Assembly: GCA_029216955.1 (NCBI GenBank)
Contig: JANAVB010015604.1
Location: 1 to 64,000, forward strand
Direction of reading: 5' to 3'
Source: Iris pallida
Taxonomy: Eukaryota; Streptophyta; Magnoliopsida; Asparagales; Iridaceae
DNA length: 64,000 bases
Shown here: positions 32,533-46,170 of the stretch, piece after piece
Layout: each line of letters starts with the position of its first letter
How positions within the stretch are numbered: position 1 is the first letter of the stretch
Position numbers and translations under genes: made by a program
Notes under the pieces: generated by a model
Seen by the model: the letters and a program-made list of their open reading frames with translations, nothing else
Databases searched by the model: none
Told to the model about the DNA's origin: nothing

Positions 32533-35517
32533 TGTCACGACTCGATCCCAAATTATTGGGTCGAACCGGATCATGCCCAGCCTGCACCGTTGTGACACGG
32601 CGGCAATAAGCTGTTCTATATGCAGGTATTCACAACAACATCTATACATTTTGTCACAACTCAATACAGGAAAATTTTAAAACTTTTTATTCAACAATTG
32701 AAAAGTACAACTAAAAATGAAAGAACTGAAATAAAGTACTGAATTCAGAATAACAAAACTCTAAAACAAAAAACTAGAAAACTGGAAAACAACTAGCTAG
32801 GCGGTCGGCTTATCGGCCTCAGGTTCTGCGTCCTCCAAGGGGGACTCTGGCAACACCACATAATACAAAATCGGGTCATAGTAGCTATTGTACAATAGCT
32901 CAGCATCCTCAATGTCACCTAAAAATGTGGGTCTCCAGTCAAGAGGGAGCAAGTACGAAAATGTATCTCATTTCAAATAATAATGGAAAAGTGCAGGCTA
33001 AACAGTTGAAACAATATTTTTCAGCAATTTAAGAATTTAAAATAATGTGATTTGAATGTGTAATCGTCTATGACCGGCTTGGGTTGTACAATAGCGTCCC
33101 AGCGACGCGATACGGCTTATCCCCGTGTGTAAGAGGGGTAAGCTCGCACAATCATGCAATATGGGGGTATTGGTCATAAATGTTACACTATTTCCCAATC
33201 TCCACAATCAAAATCAATCAATATTTGAATCCTAAGAGAGGGTTCCGTGTAGCAATGTGGTTTAAACATGCAACTTGACAATTACTAAATAAAATACAAG
33301 AAAACATAACCGTAACTTGCCTCTGTTGATTGACTGGATCGGAAAAGTCGGTACCGAGGAGGAAGTCAAGTATGTCTCCGAGATCCTACAGTTGAGAACC
33401 TTGATTTAGAACCATAATAAAACCATTCTAGGTGTGCTAGTTACAATCTCTAGAAGCAGATCCTAGTCAGGTTTTAAGTTATTAATTAATCTACCAAAAA
33501 ATTGTCTAACGTCGCAAACTACGTTCGTTTATCATTTTAATTAAGTAAGTCGGTTACTGATTAATTGGAGAAAAATAGCAATTATCGGTTAATTTGGCAA
33601 AACTTTATATTTTAAGTATATATCTATATAAAACTAGGCTTTTTCTTTTAAATAAGAAAACATGTGAATTGCTAAATTATCAGGTTATTTATTATGAGAA
33701 AATTTATTAATTTTCTTTATAAAATATATACCCATTTTATATTCTACCCGTTTAACGGCGAAATCATCATTCCAGAAAAATAATAAAAACTACGCTACGC
33801 AATACATGGTCACAGAGAAATAAAGGAAAAACTGGGCTTATGCCCTTACAAATTATTTACATAAATTAATTAATCCTAAGGCGAGCTCTGAGTGCCGCGA
33901 ACGGTCAAAACAGTAGGCCGAGGCCCTGCACCATAAATACTAAAAGCAGTACCAGTTCTAAAATAAATTATAATTAAATTAAAAATTAAAGAGTCTCAGA
34001 CTTGGTTATGCAATCTCATGTTGCTGGCTAACGCCTCAACGTACAGGAAACCCTGTAGCGTTTGCGTTTCGCCGAGGCTCATCCGACCGATGCGGTCGTC
34101 GCCTAAAAGGGGATACAACTCATAAAATCCACGTTTAAAGCCAACAAAAAATTTATAAATCGTTTTCAAGGACCGGATTTGAAAAATAGATTTTTATTTA
34201 CCAATTTACTAAATTTAATTAAATACTTTTATTTTGAAAACCTTTCCGAAAATTTTGGCAGCACCTCCTCTGTAACTGGGACAACCCAATCCTGGGAGGA
34301 TGCCAATCCGCAACACAAATAAATATCCCAAACTAGGGATCACTAATTACCAACCCAAAAATGAATATCCAACCCAAAATAATAAGCCACGGCCAAAAAT
34401 AGGGCATACTAAATAAGATAGAAAACCACCACAGAACCAATCCAAAAATAATCACTACCCCACAGGATATAAACATTAGCCAAGCAAGCTAATTAGAAAC
34501 AATCCACAGAAACCAATCCGAGTCGAACTCGGAAGAAATATCCCCTAGCGCAACTAGTAAAATCGATCCCCGCGTCGGGGTCGGGACCGCGTCATCACAG
34601 ACTATCTACAAGAGGGACACGGGGACACGAAGTTATACCTCAATTGCTCGGCTAGAGCTCTCAGATAAAAATCAGGAGAAAAAATAAATAATACACGCGG
34701 CAGCGACACTGGAACAGAACGCCAGAGGGCACCACGGGACAGCGGGTCAGAAAACCCGTGGGTCAGCGCTGGAAGAACGGCCACGGGTTAGGGGATCGAT
34801 GAGGCCGCGGAAAGCGCGGACAGGGATCGACTCGGGACAGCTCGACCACAGGGGCAGCGGCCACAGGACAACTCGCAGGGGGTTGTCAGGAGACGAAGTC
34901 GAGGCGGATTGGACGGCCGGAGCTAGGGCTCGGCTCCGGACAGGGGGAAGCGGGCGGAGGTGCTGGCGTCAGGCTCGAGGGGATCTGGAACGGCAGACAG
35001 AGGCGCTGGCTCCGGCGGGCGGAGGGAACGGGCTACTGGGGTCGCGGACGGGCTGGGCGCTCAGGTGGACGGGGCCGCCGGGGAGGGCGTGGTCTCGCGG
35101 AGGGGCACCCTGGTCAGCGCCGGCGAGAGGGTCGGCCGGAAGGCGGTCGCGGGCTGGTCGAGGGGAACGGGGTCGGAGGAGCTGAGCGGCAGCGGGTACA
35201 CGATCGATGGGACGGCTGGCGGGGGCTGTCGCGGGTCGCGGTCGGCCAGAAGACGGCCGAAGATGGTGGTGGATGATGGTGGTGGGTTTGGAATTTTGGG
35301 AAGAAGAAGGGTGAAGGGAAGATGATGCTGGTAGGTTAGAGTGTGAGAGAGAGAGAGAGTGTTAATTTGAAAGAAAATGGTAGTTTTTAGGAAGATATGT
35401 GGACGTGGGGAAGAGGGGGTTACGGAGAAATAAGGAGCTGTTGTCCAGGTCGTGGGGGGTTTAGAATTAGGAATAGGTTTTAGTTTAGCATTTTTTTTAA
35501 TTTTTTTAAAACCAATA

Positions 35518-35579
<62 letters not shown>

Positions 35580-35731
35580 AGAATTTAAGAGGAAAAATAA
35601 GGACGGGTTCGGAACGGAGTCGGGCTTCGGAAATCGGGTTCGAACTCTGAGTCGGACCACGGGCACGGGATCGGGACAGGGCCACAATAAAAAATCCAAT
35701 TAATTTATTTTGAAATAATTGATCCGACTAA

Positions 35732-35773
<42 letters not shown>

Positions 35774-35880
35774 TAGCTAACCAATTAACTAGGGATACTC
35801 TAAGGCAACCAAAATCTAATAATCAACTAAAATTCGATTAATTCCAAAAATCCAATAATACCTATATTGCGGGTTTTACA
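32533..35880 (-). repeat. 3' LTR of the LARD (3348 bp)
   Basis: In the minus reading it runs from TGTAAAACCC at 35880 to CGTGACA at 32533. It contains a TAA tract (35732-35772), an AT tract (35517-35577) and a GC-rich block (34600-35330). It is about 94% identical by eye to the other LTR over the compared parts. The (AT)n segment is missing from the other copy. Confidence 0.9.
34600..35330. other. GC-rich block of the LARD LTR
   Basis: This strongly GC- and CpG-rich segment lies in otherwise AT-rich DNA and is repeated at about 41400-42070 in the other LTR. On the minus strand it follows an AT tract and a CT-rich leader, the likely transcription start, so it would be the transcribed R/U5 part. 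Open frames of 120-170 codons on both strands are compositional and not conserved between the two copies. Confidence 0.6.
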
Positions 35881-37187
35881 ACCTTCCCTCCTTAGAAATT
35901 TTTGTCCTCGAAATTTAAAGGATAAGGGCCGGGGCTCGATCAAAATCACTTAACCTTGATCAAAAATGAAATTTAAATCATCAGGCACGATCGGATTCTA
36001 GGCATGATCACTAGGTACAATGATAAAATATCGGCACGATCAGAATTATCTAGATATGATCTGAGATATGGTTGGAATGTTGTTGTGATCAAAATTATTT
36101 TAGGCACGAGAAAAATCTAGGTACAATTATGATCAAAAATAGAAAAAAATAAGGTCTCGTGAAACAGAAAAAAGGCAAGAAAGAAACGAACGTTAGCAGT
36201 TTATTGAGAATGCAAAAATGATAAAATCTTCTGTGTTAAGGGACTAAAAATTCCAGATCAAATTGGAATAGAATATAAGGGTTTATGACTATGGAGAACT
36301 CAACAAGTTGTATGATGGGAGAATAGCGAGGATGATTAGAATAATATATCTATGATTAGAATGTAATCGGATAAGATAGTTCCATTGATGACTGAGTGAT
36401 AATCAAAAGGGGATAGAAAAATATCGTATCACTATTTCAAGGATCAAAGGTAGTATATGCGGAAAAAATAAATAACAATCTTATTAATACCCCAAGCAAA
36501 AATCCAATTTCTAACTTGCTAAACTAGTTGAACTCTAAGTATCTACAGAAAACTAAGGCAGCCGCTAAGGTATTAGAACTACTCTATTTGGAATCATAAA
36601 TCACCTAAATCAAAATTTTATTCTGTCGTTATATGTAACTCGTATACCAAATGTATTTCAATTTCAAGTATGCCTCTCGATCAAAACATTTTACAGACAT
36701 CAACTTTCAATCGTCAGCCATTCTTCCAAAACTGACTACATCAAAATTATAATCTTTCCTTGCCATAGTAAATCCTTAGAAAATTCTTGAAGTTGATCTA
36801 TGACCTATATTCGAGAATTTTCAATTCTTGAAATCAATTGACAGAATTACAATCATTAATTAATTTTAATTTTTAACTATGCACCTATCAATCGTTCTCA
36901 TCCAAACGCATTAGCAAAATAACACATAATCCCAATCGTTCTTACCATAATCAATATGAGCCTCCAATGTTTGGTAAAAATTGCAAATTCAATTGCTCAT
37001 TTCCAAAGTTGTATGCCAATGGTCTTTTCTCAAATCCTCTCTGCTTATTCCTTCTCTAGAACCTATCATTCCATTGCTCGTGTTATTCCTTCCATGGCTA
37101 TATCCGTCCCTTCTAGGTATAGTAGTCATCTAACCATAAAAGTTGATCATCGTCAAGTGTTTCTTTACTTGATCATTATATTCACAT

Positions 37188-37249
<62 letters not shown>

Positions 37250-39146
37250 AAATTCACTTCTTCCATGGGAGAACATTACCAAATCCTAAACTCTACTATG
37301 TTTCGTCTATCTTCCGGTAACTCTTCCTTTAATCATAAAACTTAAAACCGCCAAATATCTTCATTTGTTTGAATGAGGTTTAGGCACTGGTGAGCACTAC
37401 CAACAGTTATAATCCGAATAAGTCACAAGTTAAGACATACCACTCTCTCAAGACTAGCTTTCTCAAGGTATTCTTCTACCTTTCCTACCCTTTAGCTAAC
37501 TAATATTGATCCCAAATATGCCCTTACTAGAAATGAGATAGGTAACAATCTATTTTTCTCCTGCATATAGCTATCAACTATTAACATATAGTCATGTACA
37601 AGATGTATATCAACTATTTAATATATAAAGCTAACCATAACTATCCACAGCTTCCAGAATATGTAACTAAAAATAATAATAAATAAATAAATGATTAAAT
37701 CAATATAAAAATATATATATATATACAACGTACTAAGGTTGAAACAGGAAAGAGATTGAGTCAATAGAGATTAATATGGTCCTAAATAGTTCTAGAAAAA
37801 ATCAAGTACAATTTTTATAGAAAATCGATCCTTTCTAGCTGTGATAAGAAATTACTAAAAATGGAAAGCCATTAAAAATACAAATCCTTTAATCACACAA
37901 CAGTCAGAATAATTTGATGGTGCAGAAAAGACAACCATATTATGGATATAGTTTTAATAATATTCGAAAACCGAAATATATCCGAAGTCACTTTGCCTCA
38001 AATTCATGCCTCGCCAAAGTGCACCTGACTGCAGTAAAATTTGGCTCCATAACTTGGATAATAATAGATTTTTGAGTAGTCTATCAACTTTATCCATTTC
38101 CTGGCTGAACAACATAGGAGACAAATCTGATGCATTTAGGACGTAGTCTCAATAATATCCAAAAAAAACCTATCAACACCTGAATCACTTCAACTTAGAG
38201 TCTATGCCCCGCCAGTGCGCAACTGGCTGCAGTATACTCGCAGTTTCTATAATTCAAATAGATGGTTGCGACGCATATGTGCGAAGCCATATTAGGTCTC
38301 TGAATATTATCTTAACTTTGTCCATGGGAATTTCAAAGGGATAATTCAACAATTCAAAAAGTTTTCCAATGACAAAAAAAAAATTCAATTTTAGAATAGA
38401 ATCAATTCTCTGACCGTTCCTGCTTCATGATACTCAAGCATTGAGTTTAAAAGCTTTCTAGGCCTTGAACTGATCAAGAAGTTCGTAGAGAGAGTAAGGT
38501 TTTCGGTTGAGTGGAGGAAGTCAACAAATGAAAATATTCTTGGTCTTAGAATAACTTAGGAAATATCAATCAATATTGGAATTATTTTTGGAAAATAATT
38601 TCCTTGGAAGATTCATGAACAAGCTAAGTTGAACCAATTCCTTTAGTAATAATTAACCTTGGGGCTTTATGGTTCCAGAAGGATTTGGTTCGGGATTGGT
38701 CCCAAGAAAGTCAATTGAAAATAATGTCAAGATAAATGGTTGGATACACTAGTCGTAAAAATACTCTGGATAGATAAAAGTTTACCAAGTTTGCTAGAGA
38801 AGAATTTGAACTCTAAATAGTGAAATAGATCTAGATTCTAAATAAAGATAGAGAAGTATGATTTGATCAACTAATTAAAAATTTTGAAATAGGTTTGTTG
38901 AAAAGGAGATTGGGAAAATTCTAATCCTAATCCACAAATAACAAAAGAGTATGGATGCTAAGGAATGCTGGAGTATGATAAGGATATGGAGGAAAATAAC
39001 CTCCAAAAAGCCAAGAAACACTAAAAGATATATATAAAATCTAGAAAGTAAAGTAGATAGTAAAATAGACCACCATACAATCGGCATATGCTGGATAAGG
39101 TTTAGGATGCAAAACATAAGCAAGGTAGCCTACCAGTCTATAATCA

Positions 39147-39228
<82 letters not shown>

Positions 39229-39295
39229 TTTTTTTATTTCTAGATATGTTCACTTAAGTTGTTGATTGGACCTGCATGGGCCACCACTAAAAACA
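35881..39295 (-). other. Non-coding interior of the LARD
   Basis: No gag, protease, integrase or reverse transcriptase motif was found. Features seen are AT tracts at 37192-37248 and 39151-39213 and repeated GGCACGATC and GGTACAAT phrases near 35980-36130. An imperfect two-copy block near 37950-38230 has CCTCGCCAAAGTGCACCTGA matched by CCCGCCAGTGCGCAACTGG. On the minus strand the interior begins, after the LTR, with a segment containing AGTGGTGGCCCATGCAGGTC. Confidence 0.75.
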
Positions 39296-42200
39296 TTTCA
39301 CGACCCGATCCCAAATTATTGGGTCGAACCGGATCATGTCCAGCCTGCACCGTTGTGAGACGGCGGCATTAAGTTGTTCTATATGCAGGTATTCACAACA
39401 ATATCTATACATTTTGTCACAACTCAATACACGAAAAATTTAAAACTTTTTATTCAACAATTGAAAAGTACAACTGGAAATGAAAGAACTAAAATAAAGT
39501 ACTGAATTCAGAATAACAAAACTCCAAAAAAAAACTAGAAAGTTGGAAAACAACTAGCTAGGCGGTCGGCTCATCGGTCTCAGGTTCTGCGTCCTCCGAG
39601 GGGGACTCTGGCAACACCATAGGATACAAAATCGGGTCATAGTAGCTATTGTACAATAGCTCAGCATCCTCAATATCACCTAAAAATGTGGGTTTTCAGT
39701 CAGAAGGGACCAAGTACGAATATGTATCTCACATTTCAAATAATAATGGAAAAGTGCAGGCTAAACAGTTGAAACAATATTTTTCAGCAATTTAACAATT
39801 TAAAATAATGTGATTTGAATGTGTAATCGTCTATGACCGGCTTGGGTTGTACAATAGCGTCCTAGCGACGCGATACAGCTTATCCCCGTGTGTAAGAGGG
39901 GTAAGCTCGCACAATCATACAATATAGGGGATATTGGTCATAAACGTTACACTATTTCCCCAATCCTCACAATCAATATCAATCAATATTTGAACCCTAG
40001 GAGGGGGTTCCGTGTAGTAATGTGGTTTAAACATGCAACTTGACAATTGCTAAATAAAATGCAAGAAAATATAACCGTAACTTGTCTCTGTTGATTGACT
40101 GGATCGGGAAAGTCGGTACCGAGGAGGAAGTCAAGTATGTCTCTGAGATCCTACAGTTGAGAACCTTAACTTAGAACCATAATGAAACCATTCTAGGTGT
40201 GCCAGTTACAATCTCTAGAAGCAGACCCTAGTCAGGTTTTAAGTTATTAATTAATCTACCGGAAAATTGTCTAACATCGCAAACTACATTCGTTTATCAT
40301 TTTAATTAAATAAGTCGGTTACTGATTAATTTGGGAAAAATAGCAATTATCGGTTAATTTGGCAAAACTTTGTATTTTAAGTATATATCTATATAAAACT
40401 AGACTTTTTCTTTTAAATGAGAAAACATGTGAATTGCTAAATTACCAGGTTATTTATTATGAGAAAACTTATTAATTTTCTTTATAAAATATATATCCAT
40501 TTTATACTCTACGCGTTTAACGGCGAAATTATCATTCCAGAAAAATAATAAAAACTACGCTACGCAATACATGGTCACAGAGAAATAAAAGAAAAATTGG
40601 GCTTATGCCCTTACAAATTATTTACATAAATTAATTAATCCTAAGGCGAGCTCTGAGTGCCGCGGACGATCCAAACAGTAGGCCGAGGTCCTGCACCATA
40701 AATACTAAAAGCAGTACCAGTTCTAAAATAATTTATAATTAAATTAAAAATTAAAAAGTCTCAGACTTGGTCATGCAATCTCATGTTGCTGGATAACGCC
40801 TCAACGTACAGGAAACCCTGTAGCGTTTACGTTTCGCCGAGGCTCATCCGACCGATGCGGTCGTCGCCTAACAGGGGATACAACTCACAAAATCTACGTT
40901 TAAAGCCAACAAAAAAATTTATAAATCGTTTTCAAGGACCAGATTTGAAAAATAGATTTTTATTTACCAATTTACTAAATTTAATTAAATACTTTTATTT
41001 TGAAAACCTTTCCAAAAATTTTGGCAGCACCTCCTCTGTAACTGGGACAACCCAATCCTGGGAGGATGCCAATCCACAACACAAATAAATATCCCAAACC
41101 AGGGATCACTAATTACCAACCCAAAAATGAATATCCAACCCAAAATAATAAGCCACGACCAAAAATGGAGCATACTAAATAAGATATAAAATAACCACAG
41201 AACCAATCCGAAAATAATCACTACCCCACAGGATATAAACATTAGCCAAGCAAGCTAATTAGAAACAATCCACAGAAACCAATCCGAGCCGAACTCGAAA
41301 GAAATATCCTCTAGCGCAACTAGTAAAACCGATCCCCGCGTCGGGGTCGGGATCGCGTCATCACAGACTATCTACAGGAGGGACACGGGGACACGAAGTT
41401 ATACCTCAATTGCTCGGCTAGAGCTTTCAAATGAAAATTAGGAGAAAAATGAATAATCCACGCGGCGGCGACACGAGAACAGAATGCCAGAGGGCACCGC
41501 GGGACAGCGGGTCAGGAAACCCGTAGGTCAGCGCTAGGAGAGCGGCCACGGGTCAGGGGATCGATGAGGCCGCGGAAAGCGCGGACAGGGATCGACTCGG
41601 GACAGCTCGACCACAGGGGCAGCGGCCATGGGACAGCTCGCAGGGGGTTGTTAGGAGACGAAGCCGAGGCGGATTGGACGGCCGGAGCTAGGGCTCGGCT
41701 CCAGACAGGGGGAAGCGGGCGGAGATGCTGGCGTCGGGCTCGAGGGGGTCTGGAACGGCGGACGGAGGCGCTGGCTCTGGCGAGCGGAGGCCACGGGCTA
41801 CTGGGGTCGAGGATGAGCTGGGCGCTCGGGTGGACGGGGCCGCCGGGGAGGGCGTGGTCGCGCGGAGGGGCGCGCGGGTTAGCGCCGGCTAGAGGGTCGG
41901 CCGAAAGGCGGTCGCGGGCTGGCCGAGGAGAACGGGGTCGGAGGAGCCGAGCGGCAGCGGGCACGCGACCGACGGGCCGACCGGCGGAGGCTGGTGCGGG
42001 TCACGGTCGGCCGGAAGATGGCCGGAGATGGTGGTGGATGATGGTGGTGGGTTTGGAATTTTGGGAAGAAGAAGGGTGAATGAAAGATGATGCTGGTAGG
42101 TTAGAGTGTGAGAGAGAGAGAGAGAGAGTGTGTTAATTTGAGAGAAAATGGTAGTTTTTAGGGAGATGTGTGGAGTGGGGAAGAGGGGGTTATGAAGAAA

Positions 42201-42357
42201 TAGGGGGGGCTGTTGTCCAGGTCGTGGGGGGTTTTAGAAAATCAGGTTCGAACTCGGAGTCGGACACCGGGCACGGGATCGGAACAGGGCCGCAATCAAA
42301 AATCCAATTAATTTATTTTAAAATAATTGATTCAACTAAAATAATAATAATAATAAC

Positions 42358-42390
<33 letters not shown>

Positions 42391-42503
42391 CCTAACTAGC
42401 TAACCAATTAACTAGGGATACTCTAAGGCAACCAAAATCTAATAATCAACTAAAATTCGATTAATTCCAAAAATCCAATAATACCTATATTGCGGGTTTT
42501 ACA
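39296..42503 (-). repeat. 5' LTR of the LARD (3208 bp)
   Basis: In the minus reading it starts TGTAAAACCC at 42503. It ends near 39296, where the terminal CA is altered (TGAAA in place of TGACA). A GC-rich block lies at about 41400-42070 and an AAT tract at 42340-42388. It lacks the AT tract and about 130 bp present in the other LTR. Confidence 0.9.
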
Positions 42504-42622
42504 AACAATGGATGATTTTATTGATGGGCTACTACTTGCTACTTATAGAGGTTCCAACTCCTCTTCATAATATATTTTCCAATGTGGGACTAAAGTCCCT
42601 TATTGATTCTCAACACTCTCCC

Positions 42623-45600
42623 TCAAGATGGGCGATAGATATTAATCATTCCCATCTTGTTACATAGCTTTGACAGACTCAATGAACTAAGACCTTTAGT
42701 TAGACAGTTTGCAACTTGTTCTTCTGAGCGAACATGGTCAATCTTCAGTATCCCTTGTTCCAGCTTCTCCTTGATGAAGAATCGATCGATTTTGATGTGC
42801 TTCGTTCTGTCGTGCTGAACTGGATTGTTGGCTATACTTATTGCAGCTTGACTATCGCTCATAAGATGTAATGGTGCTCCCGTATCTAGCTTCAACTCTG
42901 TCAGCAGTGCTTTCACCCACAGTAATTTTGACACTCCCAGAGCCATTGCTCTGTATTCTGCTTCAGCTGACGACCGTGCTACCACTGACTGTTTCTTGCT
43001 TCTCTATGAGACCAGTTTCTTCCTACAAAGGAACAATAACCCGTGGTAGACCTTCTGTCGTCTATGCAACTCGCCCAGTCTGCATCGCAGTATCCCTCAA
43101 CTTCTATGCGTCCATTTTTCTTGAACCATAGCCCTTTTTCCGGCGTCCCTTTCAGATATCTCAAGATCTGAAATACTGCTTCCATATGACCCGTTCTTGG
43201 ATCATGCATGCAGCGACTCACTACACTCACCGCAAATGAGATATCAGGGCGAGTGTGCTCTAGATAAATTAATCTCCCTACAAGTCTTTGATACCTTTCA
43301 CGATCAACTGGCTCTCCTGTTCTGCTCCCAACTTGCACTTCTAGTCAATCGGAGTGACTGCTGCTTTGCATCCCAGCATCCCTGTCTCCTTCAGCAGATC
43401 TAGTACATATTTTCTTTGTGAAAGAAATTCCTTGTTCGCCGTCACACACCTCGATATCCAGAAAGTACCTCATCGCTCCTAAATCCTTCACCTCAAATTC
43501 CTTTACAAGTTTTGATTTCAGCGTAGTGATCTCGGCCTCATCATCACCTGTGATTACTATATCATCCATATATACAGCAAGTATAGTAATATGGCCTCTT
43601 GCATGCTGAAGAAAGACTGTATGATCTGTATTTGTTTGATGGTATCCCAAGCCAGTAACAGCCTTTTTGAATCTGTCGAACCAGGCTCGAGGAGATTGCT
43701 TGAGCCCGTATAGCGACTTCTTTAGTTTACACACTTTTCTACGCGACGTCCCTCCGTCTGATTCTGTCGCGTAGCATCCTGACGGGAGCTCCATGTACAC
43801 TTCTTCTTGCAGGTCCCCGTGGAGAAAGGCATTCTTAACATATAATTGGTATAGCTTTCACCCATAGTTTGCTGCAACGGAGACCAGAGTTCTTACCGTG
43901 TTTATTTTCGCTACCGTGGCAAACGTCTCATCATAGTCGATGCCATATGATTGTGTATATCCTTTTGCAACCAACCTCGCCTTGTACCGTTCTACTTTTC
44001 CTTTTGGTGTCTCCTTCACTGTGTACACCCATTTGTATCCTACAGTTTTCTTCCCTTTGGGCAATGGAACCAGCTCCCATGTCTTATTTTTCTCTAGTAT
44101 CCCAAGTTCTTCCATCATCGCAGCTTTCCACCTTGGATCTTTCTTTGCTTTCTGCCAACACTTAGACAAAGAAGTAGAGTCTAACGATGCAATGAAGGCT
44201 CGATAATTCAGAAAAATGTTAGAATAAGATAAGAAATTGGCAATGTCATGTTCATAATCATCATAATGACTAGGAACCTTACCTGCATTGATGCGAGAAG
44301 ATCTCCTTAAGGAATAAATAGGTAGTGGAGAGGGAGCAATAGGTGTTGGAGAGATCATACCATCCGAGTCAGAGAGATCCGCATCAGAATCCGAGTGATT
44401 CAGTGTGGGGGCAACATCTTCAAGAGTTGGGGCAGAAGTAGACGAGGGACTAGGCAATGGGCACGGCACAATAGGCAATGGCTACTGTACAGTACTGGGC
44501 TCCTTTTCTCTTGTCTTCCCCGGCGTAACATATGTATTTTCTTCTTCATTCTCCGTATTAGAGTCGCTGCTATCTTCCCCTTTTGTCCAATTTTCCACGA
44601 CTGGGCACGGGACCGATCTGACTACCACGTTCGGACTTATTATCTCCCCCTCACGTCTAACACCCTCTGTGTTAGGTGTGTCACCAAATGCTGAACCTGC
44701 ATCCGAACCATAGTATGGTTCAAGTTCTCTGAATGTAACGTCCATGCTAACAAACATCTTCCGTTCAACTGGGCTCCAACATGTGTATCCCTTCTGAGTC
44801 GCTGTGTGCCCGACAAATACACGCTTAACCGCTCTTGGATCTAGTTTGCCAACTCCTGGCCTATTATCTTGGACAAAACACACACACCCAAATACTTTTG
44901 GGGGAACAGTGTATGTAGTTGCACCAGTAAGCATCTCTAACGGTGTCTTCCAGTCCAATATCTGAGACGGCATTCTGTTGATGAGATAAGAGGCCGTCAA
45001 TACAACTTGCCCCCATATGTGTTTCGGGACATTCATAGCCAGCATCATCGTCCGTGCGACCTCCAGTAGGTGCCTGTTCTTCCGTTCGGCCACACCATTT
45101 TGTGCTGGTGTATAGGCACATAAAGTTTGATGTAGTATTCCATGAGTAGATAAATACTCAGCAACCCTCTTATTAGTATACTTCGTCCCATTGTCAGACC
45201 GAAAACACTTTATTTTAACGTTATATTATGTTTCCACCCGGCGATGAAAATCCTGAAAAGCCTCAAGGATGTCACTTTTATTCTTCATAAGGTAGACCCA
45301 TGTCACGCGGGTATAATAGCCAATAAAAGTGATGAACCATCTAAAATCGTTAATACCGGTTGTAGGACAAGGGCCCCATACGTCCGAATGTATCATATCA
45401 AATGCAGCGAAACTTCTATTCCCTGAGCTCGCATACGAGCTCCTGGTATGTTTTCCCAACTCACATGTATTACAAAATAACTTCTCTTTATCAGCCCTTT
45501 GATATAAGGACGGATACATTCGACTAATAACTTGAAAGAAAGAATGCCCGACACGTTGGTGGTGGAGTAGTAATTCATCTTCTACACTGCGACGTGAAGT

Positions 45601-45981
45601 ATCCAGTTGTGCGTCTGCTACTAGAGAGGCCAATGCTTCGTCCAGTCCGATCCTGTCCAAGTACCACAGCCCCTTATGCCATGTGCCAGTCCCTAGTCGT
45701 CGTGTCCCGTTCTCTTAAAAAGTTACCGTAGGAATGTTAAAGGAAACAATACAATTTAGGTCAAGGATAATAGCACTAATAGATATAAGATTGACAGAAA
45801 AAGATGAAGCATATAAGCCATTTGTGAGAGTGAGGGAAGGGGTGTATGCGACAGTGCCTTTACCCATGACAGGTCTAGAGGTACCATTAGCAGTCTGAAT
45901 ACTCTTCGACATCGGTAGGTGAGTATAGTCCTGGAACTCACCGCGGGACCCCGTGACATGTCGAGATGCCTCAGAGTCCAT
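42623..45981 (-). pseudogene. Copia pol (protease to RNase H), broken
   Basis: Read on the minus strand from 45981: a protease motif DSEAS (normally DSGAS, glycine replaced by glutamate), then integrase (LLHHQRVGHSFF, CNTCELGKHTRS, IHSDVWGPCP) at 45660-45226. After a gap, the C-terminal integrase half (MAERKNRHLLEVARTMML, CVCFVQDNRPGVGKL) covers 45093-44482. Reverse transcriptase starts at 44478 and goes on at 43800-43345 (SLYGLKQSPRAWFDRFK, VYMDDIVI). The connection and RNase H parts follow at 43338-42979 and 42985-42623 (SSAEAEYRAMA, EEQVANCLTKGL). At least five stops or frameshifts separate these pieces. The order PR-INT-RT-RH confirms copia. No functional polyprotein can be made. Confidence 0.9.
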
Positions 45982-46170
45982 AATCCAATCTGGCTGATGG
46001 ACATATGCAAGAGCACGCGCAGGTATACCTGTGCTGGTTTGGGCAAAGCAAGTGATGTGATCCCCTGAGATAGATGACGCCCCAGGAGTAACTTGACTGT
46101 CGTCCGAACCCAGCTTCGTGCCTCGTAATCTCGCAATGAACTCCCTCTAAAGAGGGATTATTTCAGCCAA

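Larger units (their letters stand above)
32533..42503 (-). mobile_element. LARD-like large non-coding gypsy derivative (9.97 kb)
   Basis: LTRs are 32533-35880 (3' LTR in the minus reading) and 39296-42503 (5' LTR). The target duplication is AATAA (32528-32532) against AACAA (42504-42508), one base changed. On the minus strand the LTR starts TGTAAAACCCGCAAT, and the polypurine region is CTAAGGAGGGAAGGT, preceded by AAATTTCGAGGAC. The 3.4-kb interior has no gag or pol frame. Large LTRs with a non-coding interior define LARD-type parasites of gypsy elements. Confidence 0.88.

Noticed and set aside
34799..35325. Open frames of 120-170 codons in the GC-rich LTR block (also at 41512-42079)
   Set aside because: Open on both strands because of GC richness, differing between the two LTR copies, without a known domain.
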